Positions 51,562 to 59,642 of a stretch of 64,000 bases of DNA are shown in pieces. The stretch is from contig NZ_NEVU01000001.1 of assembly GCF_002261355.1 (NCBI RefSeq), forward strand, positions 744,001-808,000, written 5' to 3'. Under the pieces are notes generated by a model, which searched no databases, was not told the origin of the DNA, and was given only the letters and a program-made list of their open reading frames with translations. Made by a program: the position numbers and the translations under genes. Numbering within the stretch: position 1 is the stretch's first letter; the number at the start of each line of letters is the position of its first letter. This DNA is from Bordetella genomosp. 12 (lineage in GTDB: Bacteria; Pseudomonadota; Gammaproteobacteria; Burkholderiales; Burkholderiaceae_B).

Positions 51562-52134
51562 ATGCCCGAGTCCCGCATCGACCCTCGTCCCTTCTGGCGC
51601 AAACATTTGCTGGCCATTGTCCTGGTGGTGATCACGTCGGGGCTGGCGCTGGCCTTCACGGCCAACTGGGTGCTGCGGGAGAGCAGCCCGGAATTCAGCG
51701 TGCAGGTCGATACGCCGCCGGGCCAGTCGCGCGCGATCACGCTGGCCGACGGCACGGAGATCATCGCCGGCGGCGATACCGAGTTGGGCGTGGCGGTCTA
51801 TCCGCGCCGCCGGGATGTCACGCTGGCGCACGGGCAGGTCTATTTCCGCGTGGTTTACAAGTTCCGCACCAATCTGAACGTGCTTATGGGCGTCAATGAA
51901 GTGAATGTGCTGGCCTCGGCCATGGCCACGCCCGACACGATCTTCGATGTCAGCCTCGATGCCGAGCGTTTGATCGTGCGGGTCAAGCAGGGCGAGGTGA
52001 AAGTGCGCACGCAATCGGCCGGCCCGCGCGAATTCGTCGAGTTGTCGGCCGGCCAGGCCGTGGAAGTCGACCTGAAGAAAATGCGCCACGACGTGCGCAC
52101 GATCGACCCCGCGAGCGTGGGCCAGGGCCGCTGA
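51562..52134 (+). CDS. Membrane-anchored FecR-domain-like protein
   Basis: A 190-residue protein with one membrane helix (about 15-37, HLLAIVLVVITSGLALAF) and a periplasmic beta-rich domain (ITLADGTEIIAGGDTELGVAVYP, then VRVKQGEVKVRT and LSAGQAVEVD) that resembles FecR domains. Unlike true FecR anti-sigma regulators it has no cytoplasmic anti-sigma segment and no sigma factor or TonB receptor is adjacent, so its role is unclear. Start is the ATG before PESRIDPRPF; the longer frame overlaps the AraC gene. Confidence 0.7.
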   Translation: MPESRIDPRPFWRKHLLAIVLVVITSGLALAFTANWVLRESSPEFSVQVDTPPGQSRAITLADGTEIIAGGDTELGVAVYPRRRDVTLAHGQVYFRVVYKFRTNLNVLMGVNEVNVLASAMATPDTIFDVSLDAERLIVRVKQGEVKVRTQSAGPREFVELSAGQAVEVDLKKMRHDVRTIDPASVGQGR

Positions 52135-52135
52135 G

Positions 52136-52594
52136 CTAGGCGGCGCGCGGCTGATCGGACGGCGTCGAGGGCCCTTGGGGGTCGTTCTCGGCGTCAGGCC
52201 GCGCACCCAGCGGCGCCAGTCCCAGTTGCGCGCGCAGCCGCTGGCAATCCGGATTGGGGCTGCCATCGGCTTGCCACATTTCGAACTCCCGGCAGGGCGT
52301 GGAGCGGTTTTCGTAGATGGCGCAGTGGATGCCGGGCTGGCCCAGCTCCCCGCGCAGCGAGATGCAGCGGCCCGAGCCCTGCTCCGTGCCTTTCATACAG
52401 ACGCGCGAGGGGCTGATCTGAGTGACGAGCGCTTCGGGCACCAGCCCGCCGTGCACATCCACCTCTCCAAAATAGAAAGACACGCGGAAGTGCGCGCAAC
52501 AAGCGCCGCAGCTCAGACAGGGATTGGCGTCGGGGTGCCCGGCCAGATCGGCCAGGGAAACTATCGTGGTGGGGTCGTGGGTGAGTCGCGTCAT
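52136..52594 (-). CDS. YkgJ-family Fe/Zn cluster-binding protein
   Basis: A 152-residue cysteine-cluster protein: CLSCGACCAHFRVSF near residue 28, then single Cys residues in RVCMKG, GRCISL, HCAIYE and TPCREF, the spacing of the YkgJ/CxxCxxCC family. Function is not known in detail. It converges with the FecR-like gene, one base apart. Start at the ATG before TRLTHDPTTI. Confidence 0.87.
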   Translation of the reverse strand: MTRLTHDPTTIVSLADLAGHPDANPCLSCGACCAHFRVSFYFGEVDVHGGLVPEALVTQISPSRVCMKGTEQGSGRCISLRGELGQPGIHCAIYENRSTPCREFEMWQADGSPNPDCQRLRAQLGLAPLGARPDAENDPQGPSTPSDQPRAA

Positions 52595-52728
52595 GGCGAG
52601 ATCCGTGCAGGTCGGCCGGGCGCCGCTGGCTCGCCGACGCGCAATATTAGCAGGGCGCGGCACGCCGGATTGCCGGCTTTGGCCATCCCCGTCAGAATGA
52701 GCGGTCCGCCATCCTGATCAACGCCAAC

Positions 52729-53331
52729 ATGCCCGCTCGCCACGACTTTCCCGACGGCAAAACCCGCTGCAGCTGGGTCGACCACTCCGCCATTTATTGC
52801 GCCTACCATGACCAGGAATGGGGGCGGCCCAGCGCCGACGACCGCCATCTGTTCGAACAGATCTGCCTGGAGGGCATGCAATCGGGGTTGAGCTGGCGCA
52901 CCATTCTGAATAAGCGCGAGGGCTACCGGCAGGCCTTCGCCGGTTTCGATATCGACAAAATCGTGCATTTCGGCCCGCAGGATGTCGAGCGGCTGGTGCA
53001 GGACGCGGGCATTGTCCGGCATCGGGGCAAGATCGAGGCCATCATCAACAACGCGGCGCGGGCGCGGGAAATGCGCGAGCGTGAAGGCTCGCTCGCGGCG
53101 TTCTTCTGGCGTTTCGAGGGGCCGGACAGGCCCCTGACCGATGGCGCGCCGACCCCGGAGGCCATCGCCTTGTCCAAGGCCCTGAAAAAGCTCGGCTGGT
53201 CTTTCGTCGGGCCGACGACGGTCTACGCCTTCATGCAATCCATCGGCATGGTCAATGATCATCACGCCGATTGCTATGCGCAGAGTCAATGCGCGCAAGC
53301 GCGCCGACAGTTCCAACGCCCGGCTGCGTGA
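52729..53331 (+). CDS. tag: Tag, DNA-3-methyladenine glycosylase I
   Basis: A 200-residue enzyme with the family signatures TRCSWV, YHDQEWGRP, EGMQSGLSWRTILNKREGYR and the C-terminal FVGPTTVYAFMQSIGMVNDH. The Cys and His residues of the zinc snap are present. It removes 3-methyladenine from DNA during base-excision repair. It lies alone on the plus strand between the YkgJ-like and AsmA genes. Confidence 0.94.
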   Translation: MPARHDFPDGKTRCSWVDHSAIYCAYHDQEWGRPSADDRHLFEQICLEGMQSGLSWRTILNKREGYRQAFAGFDIDKIVHFGPQDVERLVQDAGIVRHRGKIEAIINNAARAREMREREGSLAAFFWRFEGPDRPLTDGAPTPEAIALSKALKKLGWSFVGPTTVYAFMQSIGMVNDHHADCYAQSQCAQARRQFQRPAA

Positions 53332-53457
53332 CGACTGTTTGCGCTTTGTATCTTGACGCTGCATCGGGGTTTATCCCGCGCGTCGACTGAGATACCCTGA
53401 ACGGGAGGCTGCCGGGGGCGAGGTGCTTCCGGCGGCGCGATCCAAGGCGCATACACA

Positions 53458-55536
53458 ATGACAACCCGGCGCAAGATCCTCGTCGCTATCCTCGTGGTAC
53501 TGCTGGCTTTGCCGGTGGTGGCCGTGGTCGTGATCAGCAATCTGGACTGGAACCGCTTCAAGCCGACCATCAATGAAAAGGTGTCGGCGGCCATCGGCAG
53601 GCCGTTCGCCATCGAAGGCGACCTGAGCGTCCAATGGGCGCGCCAGGCGGAAGAAACCGGGTGGCGGTCGTGGCTGCCGTGGCCGCGCATTTCGGCCTCC
53701 GACATCACCATTGCCAATGCGCCCTGGGGCCAGGCCCCCGCGCTGGCCACGCTGGAGCGGGCGAGCTTCACGCTGTCGCCCTTGCCTTTGCTGGCCCGCC
53801 GCGTCGTCATCCGCCAGGTGCAACTGACGCATCCCAGCGCCAACCTGGAGCGCCAGGCCGACGGCCAGGCCAATTGGGTCTTTGTCATGCCGGATACCGG
53901 CAAGCCGTCGCCCTGGACCATCGACCTCAACGAAATCGGCTTCGACCAGGGCCGGGTGAGCTATCAGGACGCGCTGCTCAAGGCCGACCTCGAACTGTTG
54001 GTCGACCCGCTGGGCAAGCCGGTGCCCTTTGCCGAACTGGCTGGCAATGCGCTGGCCAAAAAAGACGCCCCGGCCGCCGAACCCGCCACCCAAGCTCAAC
54101 CGGCCGATTACGTCTTTGGCTGGAAGGTCAAGGGCAAGTACAAAGATCTGCCCGTGCAGGGCGAGGGCAAGGTGGGCGGCATGCTGGCGTTGCGCGATGC
54201 CTCGCAACCATTTCCGTTGCAGGCCGAGGTCAGCACCGGTTCGACCAAGGCCTCCGTCGTCGGGACGCTGACCGATCCGCTGCAACTGGGCGCACTGGAT
54301 TTGCGCCTGAAGTTGTCAGGCGCATCCATGGCCAATCTGCATACCCTGACGGGTGTCACCCTGCCCGATACCCCGCCTTATTCCACGGACGGCCACCTTG
54401 AAGCCCGGCTGCACGAAGCCGGCGGCCCGGTGTTTCATTACCGGGACTTCAACGGCAAGGTGGGCAACAGCGACCTGCACGGCGACATCAGCTTCGCCAT
54501 GCAGCCCCCGCGGCCCAAACTCACCGGCAAGCTCTCCTCCAACCAATTGCGCATGGCCGACCTGGGCCCACTGGTGGGCGTGCAATCCGGGGCGGGCACC
54601 ACCGCCAAAAGCATCAAGGCCGAGGGCGAAAAAACCCAGGCCCAGCCAGCCGACAAAGTCCTGCCGGTGCAAGAGTTCCGCACCGACCGCTGGCGTGACA
54701 TGGACGCCGACATCAAGCTGGCCGCCGCGCGCATCATCCATGGCGAGACCTTGCCGCTGAGCAACCTGGACGTCGGCGTCGTCCTGCAGGACGGCCAACT
54801 GACCCTCGACCCGCTGCGCTTTAACATGGCGGGTGGGCGCCTGAACGGCAAACTCAACCTCGACGGCTCCACCTCGCCCATGGCGGGCCGCATCAACATG
54901 GCGGCGCGTGGCCTGCAGCTCAAGCAACTGTTTCCCAAGATGCAGTCCATGGAGCGCACCCTGGGCGAACTCAATGGCGACGCCACCCTCTCCGGCAGCG
55001 GCAACTCCGTCGCCGCCTTGCTCGGCTCGGCCAACGGCAACACGCAACTGCTGATCAATGAAGGCGTCATCAGCCGCGCCCTCATGGAACTTGCGGGCCT
55101 GAACGTCGGCAACTACGTAGTCAGCAAACTGTTTGGCGACGACGAAGTCAAGATCAACTGCGGCGCGGCCGACCTGCAGATGAAGGCTGGCGTCATGGAC
55201 ACGCGCCTGTTCGTCTTCGACACCGAAAACGCCATCATCTCCATCGACGGCAGCATCAACTTCCGCACCGAAGCCATGGACCTCGACATCTCGCCGGAGA
55301 GCAAGGGCTTTCGCCTGTTCTCGCTGCGCTCGCCCCTTTATGTGCGCGGCACCTTCAAGCATCCGGACACCGGCGTCCACGTCCTGCCCCTGGCCGCGCG
55401 CGGCGCCGGCGCCGTGGCCCTGGGCGTACTCCTGACCCCCGCCGCCGGCCTGCTGGCCCTGATCGTGCCCAGCTCCCCCCAGGAGAACCAATGCAGCGAA
55501 CTCTTCCAACGTCTGAAACAGCCCGCCAAGAAGTAA
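53458..55536 (+). CDS. AsmA-family protein
   Basis: A 692-residue protein with an N-terminal membrane helix (ILVAILVVLLALPVVAVVVI, about 6-25), then WNRFKPTINEKVSAAIGRPFAIEGDL and a long beta-rich periplasmic part ending in the AsmA C-terminal domain with VRGTFKHPDTGVHVLPLAARG. AsmA-like proteins help move phospholipid to the outer membrane. A hairpin and a tRNA gene follow. Confidence 0.9.
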   Translation: MTTRRKILVAILVVLLALPVVAVVVISNLDWNRFKPTINEKVSAAIGRPFAIEGDLSVQWARQAEETGWRSWLPWPRISASDITIANAPWGQAPALATLERASFTLSPLPLLARRVVIRQVQLTHPSANLERQADGQANWVFVMPDTGKPSPWTIDLNEIGFDQGRVSYQDALLKADLELLVDPLGKPVPFAELAGNALAKKDAPAAEPATQAQPADYVFGWKVKGKYKDLPVQGEGKVGGMLALRDASQPFPLQAEVSTGSTKASVVGTLTDPLQLGALDLRLKLSGASMANLHTLTGVTLPDTPPYSTDGHLEARLHEAGGPVFHYRDFNGKVGNSDLHGDISFAMQPPRPKLTGKLSSNQLRMADLGPLVGVQSGAGTTAKSIKAEGEKTQAQPADKVLPVQEFRTDRWRDMDADIKLAAARIIHGETLPLSNLDVGVVLQDGQLTLDPLRFNMAGGRLNGKLNLDGSTSPMAGRINMAARGLQLKQLFPKMQSMERTLGELNGDATLSGSGNSVAALLGSANGNTQLLINEGVISRALMELAGLNVGNYVVSKLFGDDEVKINCGAADLQMKAGVMDTRLFVFDTENAIISIDGSINFRTEAMDLDISPESKGFRLFSLRSPLYVRGTFKHPDTGVHVLPLAARGAGAVALGVLLTPAAGLLALIVPSSPQENQCSELFQRLKQPAKK

Positions 55537-55559
55537 GGCCGGCAGGGCCCCGCGCAACC

Positions 55560-55590
55560 TTTTTGGGCTTGAGTTGGACAAGCCCAAAAA
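55560..55590. terminator. Hairpin after the AsmA gene
   Basis: A perfect 12-bp dyad (TTTTTGGGCTTG at 55560-55571, CAAGCCCAAAAA at 55579-55590) with a seven-base loop. The A/T tails could make it work in both directions; it overlaps the -35 box of the tRNA promoter. Confidence 0.65.
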
Positions 55591-55602
55591 ACTATGTATA
55601 AT
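55574..55602 (+). promoter_or_regulatory. Promoter of tRNA-Lys(CTT)
   Basis: A -35 TTGGAC (55574-55579), 17-base spacer and perfect -10 TATAAT (55597-55602). The start of transcription would lie about 100 bases before the tRNA, giving a long leader. Confidence 0.75.
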
Positions 55603-55711
55603 TCGGCCTCTCGCAATTGCAGCGGTTCTGCAGCGAAATAAGGCCAGCGTCTCAAAACCTTCGGGTCATGAATTGCTGGCACATTTCCTCGGTGATAACA
55701 CTGCATGCGCC

Positions 55712-55787
55712 GGGCTGTTAGCTCAGTTGGTAGAGCAGCGGACTCTTAATCCGTAGGTCGAGTGTTCGAGCCACTCACAGCCCACCA
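55712..55787 (+). tRNA. tRNA-Lys, anticodon CTT
   Basis: A complete 76-nt cloverleaf: acceptor GGGCTGT pairing with ACAGCCC, anticodon loop CTCTTAA (anticodon CTT), TTCGAGCC in the T arm and an encoded CCA at 55785-55787. The accessory island begins directly after it, so its 3' end is a probable integration site, though no integrase is in the window. Confidence 0.97.
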
Positions 55788-55813
55788 GAATTCTCTAGTA
55801 GTATCAAGCGCTT

Positions 55814-55839
55814 AGCCCACCGGAAACGGTGGGCTTTTT
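55814..55839 (+). terminator. Rho-independent terminator after tRNA-Lys(CTT)
   Basis: A 9-bp stem (AGCCCACCG with CGGTGGGCT), GAAA tetraloop and T-run; a strong intrinsic terminator. Confidence 0.92.
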
Positions 55840-56283
55840 GCTTTCAGGGAATTTTGACCGCACTTCTAACGCACTCCGGTGTTTTTGCGGACTCTGGCAG
55901 CGACCTTCGAGCGCTGTTACAGAAAAAATTTCTGCCTCCATTTGCTGGTAGTTTTCGGCGAAACGGGGCCCCGCGAAGCAAGGGCCCTCCCGCGTTGGCG
56001 CTTATACCTCAATCCTCAAATTGTGAGATAAGCAGCGTGGCTAACATTCAGAAGCGCGGTGAATACCAAGACATCCTTTACAGGCGTTACGACTTCTGCT
56101 TGGCCTAGTGCATATGTCACTTGCGCCTCGGTGTAACGAGACTCCTTCATCGCGTCTTGCTCATTCTTCAAAAGAGCCTGAGGCGACCTTACTCTAGTTT
56201 TGACTTACCCACGTTTTTTGGGAGAACGTCAGAACGACCAAACGGTTCCCTTTAAGTGCCTGCGCTCTCGCACACTTCCGGCC
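55840..56283. other. Unassigned start of the accessory island
   Basis: About 440 bases with only short open frames that I cannot match to any family. Base composition drops from the core chromosome here. No integrase fragment or direct repeat of the tRNA end was recognised. Confidence 0.4.
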
Positions 56284-56472
56284 ATGCAGAGCATGGACGA
56301 CAAGCAGGCATTCGCCGCCCGCCTCAGGCTGGCGCTGAAGCGCAGTCCGAAGCTCATAGAGTCTGCGACTCGGTTGGCTGTGCAGTTCAGTCTGCGGCAC
56401 CCAGATGCCGCGATGGCGATATATGGAATCGATAGCGCAACCTTATATGTTGTAACTAGACACATAATATGA
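56284..56472 (+). pseudogene. Truncated helix-turn-helix regulator fragment
   Basis: Residues MDDKQAFAARLRLALKRSP and LAVQFSLRHP look like the N-terminus of a small Cro/CI-type repressor common in betaproteobacterial phage regions. After RHP the frame turns into unrelated residues and stops, so the DNA-binding helices are missing. It ends 12 bases before the retron RNA, as if the retron had replaced its 3' part. The start could be the ATG at 56284 or 56293. Confidence 0.5.
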
Positions 56473-56484
56473 TAGTCTGTAGTC

Positions 56485-56496
56485 GGCCTACAGGCA
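56485..56496 (+). repeat. Retron inverted repeat a1
   Basis: A 12-base repeat that is the exact reverse complement of 56611-56622; together they form the closing stem of the msr-msd transcript. Confidence 0.85.
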
Positions 56497-56610
56497 GATT
56501 TTTTGCCATCGTTTCGTGGCATGTGACAGTAATGGCAGGTGCATTGCTCCTGTCGGTCCCATTAAGCCTCATGAGTCCATCATGTGGTGTCTGCGCATAG
56601 CGCATAGGAG

Positions 56611-56622
56611 TGCCTGTAGGCC
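56611..56622 (+). repeat. Retron inverted repeat a2
   Basis: The exact reverse complement of a1 (56485-56496). It sits between the msd and the RT start codon, as in other retrons. Confidence 0.85.
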
Positions 56623-56639
56623 ACCCTCACGGATCAAAG

Positions 56640-58373
56640 ATGACGCAGTTACAGAAGCTGAAGGAAGCTAAAAACCTTCATGATGTGGCGACGCTGCTAA
56701 ATTTCAAACCAAATAAGTTGTCCTACTTGCTGTACATAGCAGAGGATGAGGAAAAGTATAAAACGTTTGAAATAGCTAAAAGAAGTGGTGGCACACGCTC
56801 GATTGCTGCCCCCGACCCCAGACTAAAACAGCTTCAGCGCAACCTGTCTGTCTTGTTGCTCAACTGTCTGGATGAGTTGCGAGAAAAAAAGCTATATAAA
56901 GACGATATGGCGCATGGTTTCCTAAGGAAAAAAGGAATCGTAACTAACGCGGTGACGCACCGTGCCAAGCGCTTTGTGTTCAACATTGATATATCTGATT
57001 TTTTCGGTTCGATAAACTTTGGTCGGCTAAGAGGGTTTTTAATTAAGGACGATCGGTTCGAGTTGAATCCGAATGTGGCGACTATCCTGGCGCAGATTGC
57101 CTGCAGAAACCACACCCTGCCGCAGGGTAGTCCATGCTCCCCAGTAATATCTAATCTCATAGGCCACATTCTAGACGTGCGGCTTGCTGGGTTAGCTGCG
57201 AAAAATGGATGTCGCTATTCCCGCTATGCGGATGATATTACTTTTTCCACCAACAAAAAAGAATTTCCACAAGCCATTGCTATGCGAGAGCCAGACTCTC
57301 ATGCTTGGGTTGTTGGGGCCGAGCTTGAGGTTGTCCTTAGTGCAAATAATTATTCATTAAATACTAAGAAAACTCGAATGCAATACTGCGATTCGCGTCA
57401 AACTGTCACGGGGTTGGTCGTTAATCGGAAAGTTAACGTGCGTAGCGAGTATCGTCGTAGAGTCCGTGCGATGGTGCATCGACTATTTACGACCGGCCAG
57501 TTTGCAGTTCCGAGTACTAAAGTGGCCGCGACAGCAGCAGGCGCTGTGTCAAGTGAGGAGCCGGGCTCGCTCCCCCAATTGCATGGCATGTTGGGTTTTA
57601 TAGATGGAGTGGATCAATACAACATCCGAAAGCACGGGTTAAGGCTCGAAGAGCTTTCCGAGAAAGAAAAAACTTACAGGAAATTTTTGCTGTATAAGGA
57701 CTTTTTTCTAGCCGAGAGACCGGTAGTGCTTTGCGAGGGTAAGACAGATATTATTTATCTGAAGAATGCTGTGCGGCAACTGGCTGCTAAGTACCCTAAG
57801 CTGGGTGAGCAGACCGGCGAGAATAAATTTCAACACAACGTACGTTTTTATAAGTTTGCAGACTCTAGTACAGGAAGAATTCTTGGGCTAAGCGGTGGGG
57901 GCGGAGATTTTCAAAAATTTGCTCATGCCTATTTGTCTGAGGTTGGACAGTTTCCCACGCACCCTATTGCCGGATTAAAACATCCGGTAATTATTATGAT
58001 GGATAATGATTCGGGGGCTAATGCGGTCTGTAGCTATGCACTAAAGAGGACAAAAATTTCTGTCGATAGGGGTGGTGATTTTTTTCGCTTGGGCGAGAAT
58101 CTCTACTTGGTCTTGACGCCGTTTTTGCATGGCGAAAAACCATCGACAATTGAGGATTTTTTTGACGATGCAGTGAAATTGCGAACGGTCGAAGGCAAGG
58201 CATTTGACCCGGGCGATGAGCACGACACAGGTACTCATTATGGTAAGGCAATCTTTGCTAAAGAAGTCGTTGAGAAATATGCCGACGAGATAGACTTCAA
58301 TGCTTTTAGGGGAATTCTATCGAGGATAGAGGGTGTGATGAGCGACTACTATGCATCGCGGTTGGCATTGTAG
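56640..58373 (+). CDS. Retron reverse transcriptase fused to a TOPRIM domain (type I-C, Ec67/Eco2-like)
   Basis: A 577-residue protein. The RT part (about 20-300) has the retron NAxxH motif (NAVTH at 103-107), the following FNIDISDFFGSI, YADD at 196-199 and VTG at 256-258. The C-terminal part (about 355-577) is TOPRIM-like: VVLCEGKTD with Glu366, then IIMMDNDSG with Asp455 and Asp457. RT-TOPRIM fusion and length match retron Ec67, whose TOPRIM acts as the toxic effector released when phage disturb the RT-msDNA complex. The ATG at 56640 lies after a2; a GTG at 56610 would overlap the RNA. AT-richer than the core genome. Confidence 0.9.
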   Translation: MTQLQKLKEAKNLHDVATLLNFKPNKLSYLLYIAEDEEKYKTFEIAKRSGGTRSIAAPDPRLKQLQRNLSVLLLNCLDELREKKLYKDDMAHGFLRKKGIVTNAVTHRAKRFVFNIDISDFFGSINFGRLRGFLIKDDRFELNPNVATILAQIACRNHTLPQGSPCSPVISNLIGHILDVRLAGLAAKNGCRYSRYADDITFSTNKKEFPQAIAMREPDSHAWVVGAELEVVLSANNYSLNTKKTRMQYCDSRQTVTGLVVNRKVNVRSEYRRRVRAMVHRLFTTGQFAVPSTKVAATAAGAVSSEEPGSLPQLHGMLGFIDGVDQYNIRKHGLRLEELSEKEKTYRKFLLYKDFFLAERPVVLCEGKTDIIYLKNAVRQLAAKYPKLGEQTGENKFQHNVRFYKFADSSTGRILGLSGGGGDFQKFAHAYLSEVGQFPTHPIAGLKHPVIIMMDNDSGANAVCSYALKRTKISVDRGGDFFRLGENLYLVLTPFLHGEKPSTIEDFFDDAVKLRTVEGKAFDPGDEHDTGTHYGKAIFAKEVVEKYADEIDFNAFRGILSRIEGVMSDYYASRLAL

Positions 58374-58395
58374 ATTTTCAATTGTTAAGTGCAAT

Positions 58396-59592
58396 CCGTA
58401 AGCTCCCCCTTCAGGTAGACACCAATCGGTAGAATTTTGGAGCCTCCCTGAGTCGGAGATTCCCTTGAAGAAAAGCAAATTTACCGAGAGCCAGATCGTT
58501 GCTGTGCTGGAGAAAGGCGAAGCCGGCATGCCGGTCGCCGAGTTGTGCCGTAAGCATGGCATCCGCAACGCCACGTATGACCTTTGGAAGAGCAAGTTCT
58601 CCGGCGTGCAAGTTTCCGAGTTGCAACGGCTACGCGAGCTGGAAACTGAAAACGCCAAGCTCAAACGCATGTTTTCCGACTTGGCACAGGAATGCTGCGA
58701 TCAAGGATGTCTTGAATCGAAAATCTTGACGCCGTCGGCCAGGCGCGAAGTGATGGAACAGCCGGTACAAGCCAAGCTCTCAATCACGCGCGCCTGTCAG
58801 ATTGCCGGCCTATCGCGGGCGGCGTACTTCAAGAAACCAATGCCGGCATCTGAGCGGGATGCCCAAGTTATTTATGCTCTCAATGCTATTGAGACTCGGC
58901 ATGGGCGCTGGGGATTCTGGAAGTGTTTTACCCGGCTGCAGCTCGGCGGCCGTGGCTGGAACAAAAAGCGCGTTCATCGGGTGTACTGCGACATGGGTGT
59001 GAATTCGCCTCGACGCTGCAAAAAACGGCTAACCGACCGGCTGCGACAGCCACTGGATCTGGCCACAGAGCCTAATCGTTGTTGGGCGCTCGACTTCATG
59101 CACGACGCTCTTTACTGCGGCCGACGGTTTCGAACTCTGAACGTGATCGAGGAGGCGAACCGGGAGTGCTTGGCCATCGAGGTAGGCGTGCCCATCCCTT
59201 TGGCACGCCTGATTCGAGTCTTGGGCCGATTGATCGCCTGCTATGGGTCGCCTACCGCAATACGCCTGGATAATGGTCCGGAGATGATCTCAGAAGCCTT
59301 TACCGAATGGGCTGGCGCAAAGGGCATAGCGATCCGCTGTATCCAGCCTGGCAAGCCAAATCAGAATGCCTTCATCGAGCGCTTTAATCGAACGTATCGA
59401 ACCGAGGTGCTCGACGCGCACCTGTTCGCCAATCTTGAGCAGGTCCAAGCGATTACCGATCAATGGCTGGTCGATTACAACCAGTACCGCCCACACGAAT
59501 CGCGGGGTGGCCTCCCGGTGGTGCAATTCATGCCTCGGTTAACCCTCGCTCCGATCGTCTATCAGACGGTGTCTACTTGACAGGGGCTTACG
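58396..59592 (+). mobile_element. IS3-family insertion sequence (IS407-like group)
   Basis: One transposase gene between imperfect ends: left near 58397 (CGTAAGC, then GTAGACACC at 58416-58424), right near 59592 (GGTGTCTAC at 59568-59576, then GCTTACG). The inner GTAGACACC block is shared exactly in inverted order. No clear target duplication is seen, so the boundaries are approximate. It separates the retron from the broken restriction-modification operon. Confidence 0.8.
58465..59580 (+). CDS. IS3-family transposase, OrfA and OrfB in one frame
   Basis: 371 residues: an OrfA-like helix-turn-helix and leucine-zipper part (1-85; KFTESQIVAVL, ELETENAKLKRMFSDLA) joined to an OrfB-like DDE integrase with the catalytic residues in WALDFMHD, RLDNGPE and NAFIERFNRTYR. 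Starts at TTG behind GGAG. The usual OrfA tail (AAIKDVLNRKS) is visible in the next frame at 58694-58726, so a small two-base deletion near 58690 has fused OrfA and OrfB in one frame instead of by programmed frameshift. Confidence 0.88.
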   Translation: MKKSKFTESQIVAVLEKGEAGMPVAELCRKHGIRNATYDLWKSKFSGVQVSELQRLRELETENAKLKRMFSDLAQECCDQGCLESKILTPSARREVMEQPVQAKLSITRACQIAGLSRAAYFKKPMPASERDAQVIYALNAIETRHGRWGFWKCFTRLQLGGRGWNKKRVHRVYCDMGVNSPRRCKKRLTDRLRQPLDLATEPNRCWALDFMHDALYCGRRFRTLNVIEEANRECLAIEVGVPIPLARLIRVLGRLIACYGSPTAIRLDNGPEMISEAFTEWAGAKGIAIRCIQPGKPNQNAFIERFNRTYRTEVLDAHLFANLEQVQAITDQWLVDYNQYRPHESRGGLPVVQFMPRLTLAPIVYQTVST

Positions 59593-59642
59593 CTATTATC
59601 TGAGGTTAGTGCGATGATCAGCGATGGGATAAAGGAGCCCCG

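Larger units (their letters stand above)
56485..56622 (+). ncRNA. Retron msr-msd non-coding RNA
   Basis: A 138-nt region bounded by perfect 12-bp inverted repeats a1 (GGCCTACAGGCA, 56485-56496) and a2 (TGCCTGTAGGCC, 56611-56622). After a1 comes G56497, the likely branching guanosine. The msr has a stem TGCCA/TGGCA (56504-56521) with an inner CG/CG pair and a TTT loop, typical of retron RT recognition, and a second stem GACAG/CTGTC (56525-56554). The msd shows a hairpin at 56567-56587 (CATGA/TCATG core). The RT gene starts 17 bases after a2. A -10-like TATGAT lies at 56468-56473. Confidence 0.85.

Noticed and set aside
55854-56108. A short frame after tRNA-Lys(CTT) that could be an integrase fragment
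   Set aside because: No integrase motif (Arg-His-Arg-Tyr region) could be seen in it.
56591-56607. GCGCATA repeated twice in the msd, as a possible CRISPR-like or phase-variable repeat
   Set aside because: Only two 7-base copies, inside the retron RNA; no spacer structure.
56610-56639. GTG at 56610 as the RT start
   Set aside because: It would overlap the a2 repeat; the ATG at 56640 begins the conserved N-terminus.
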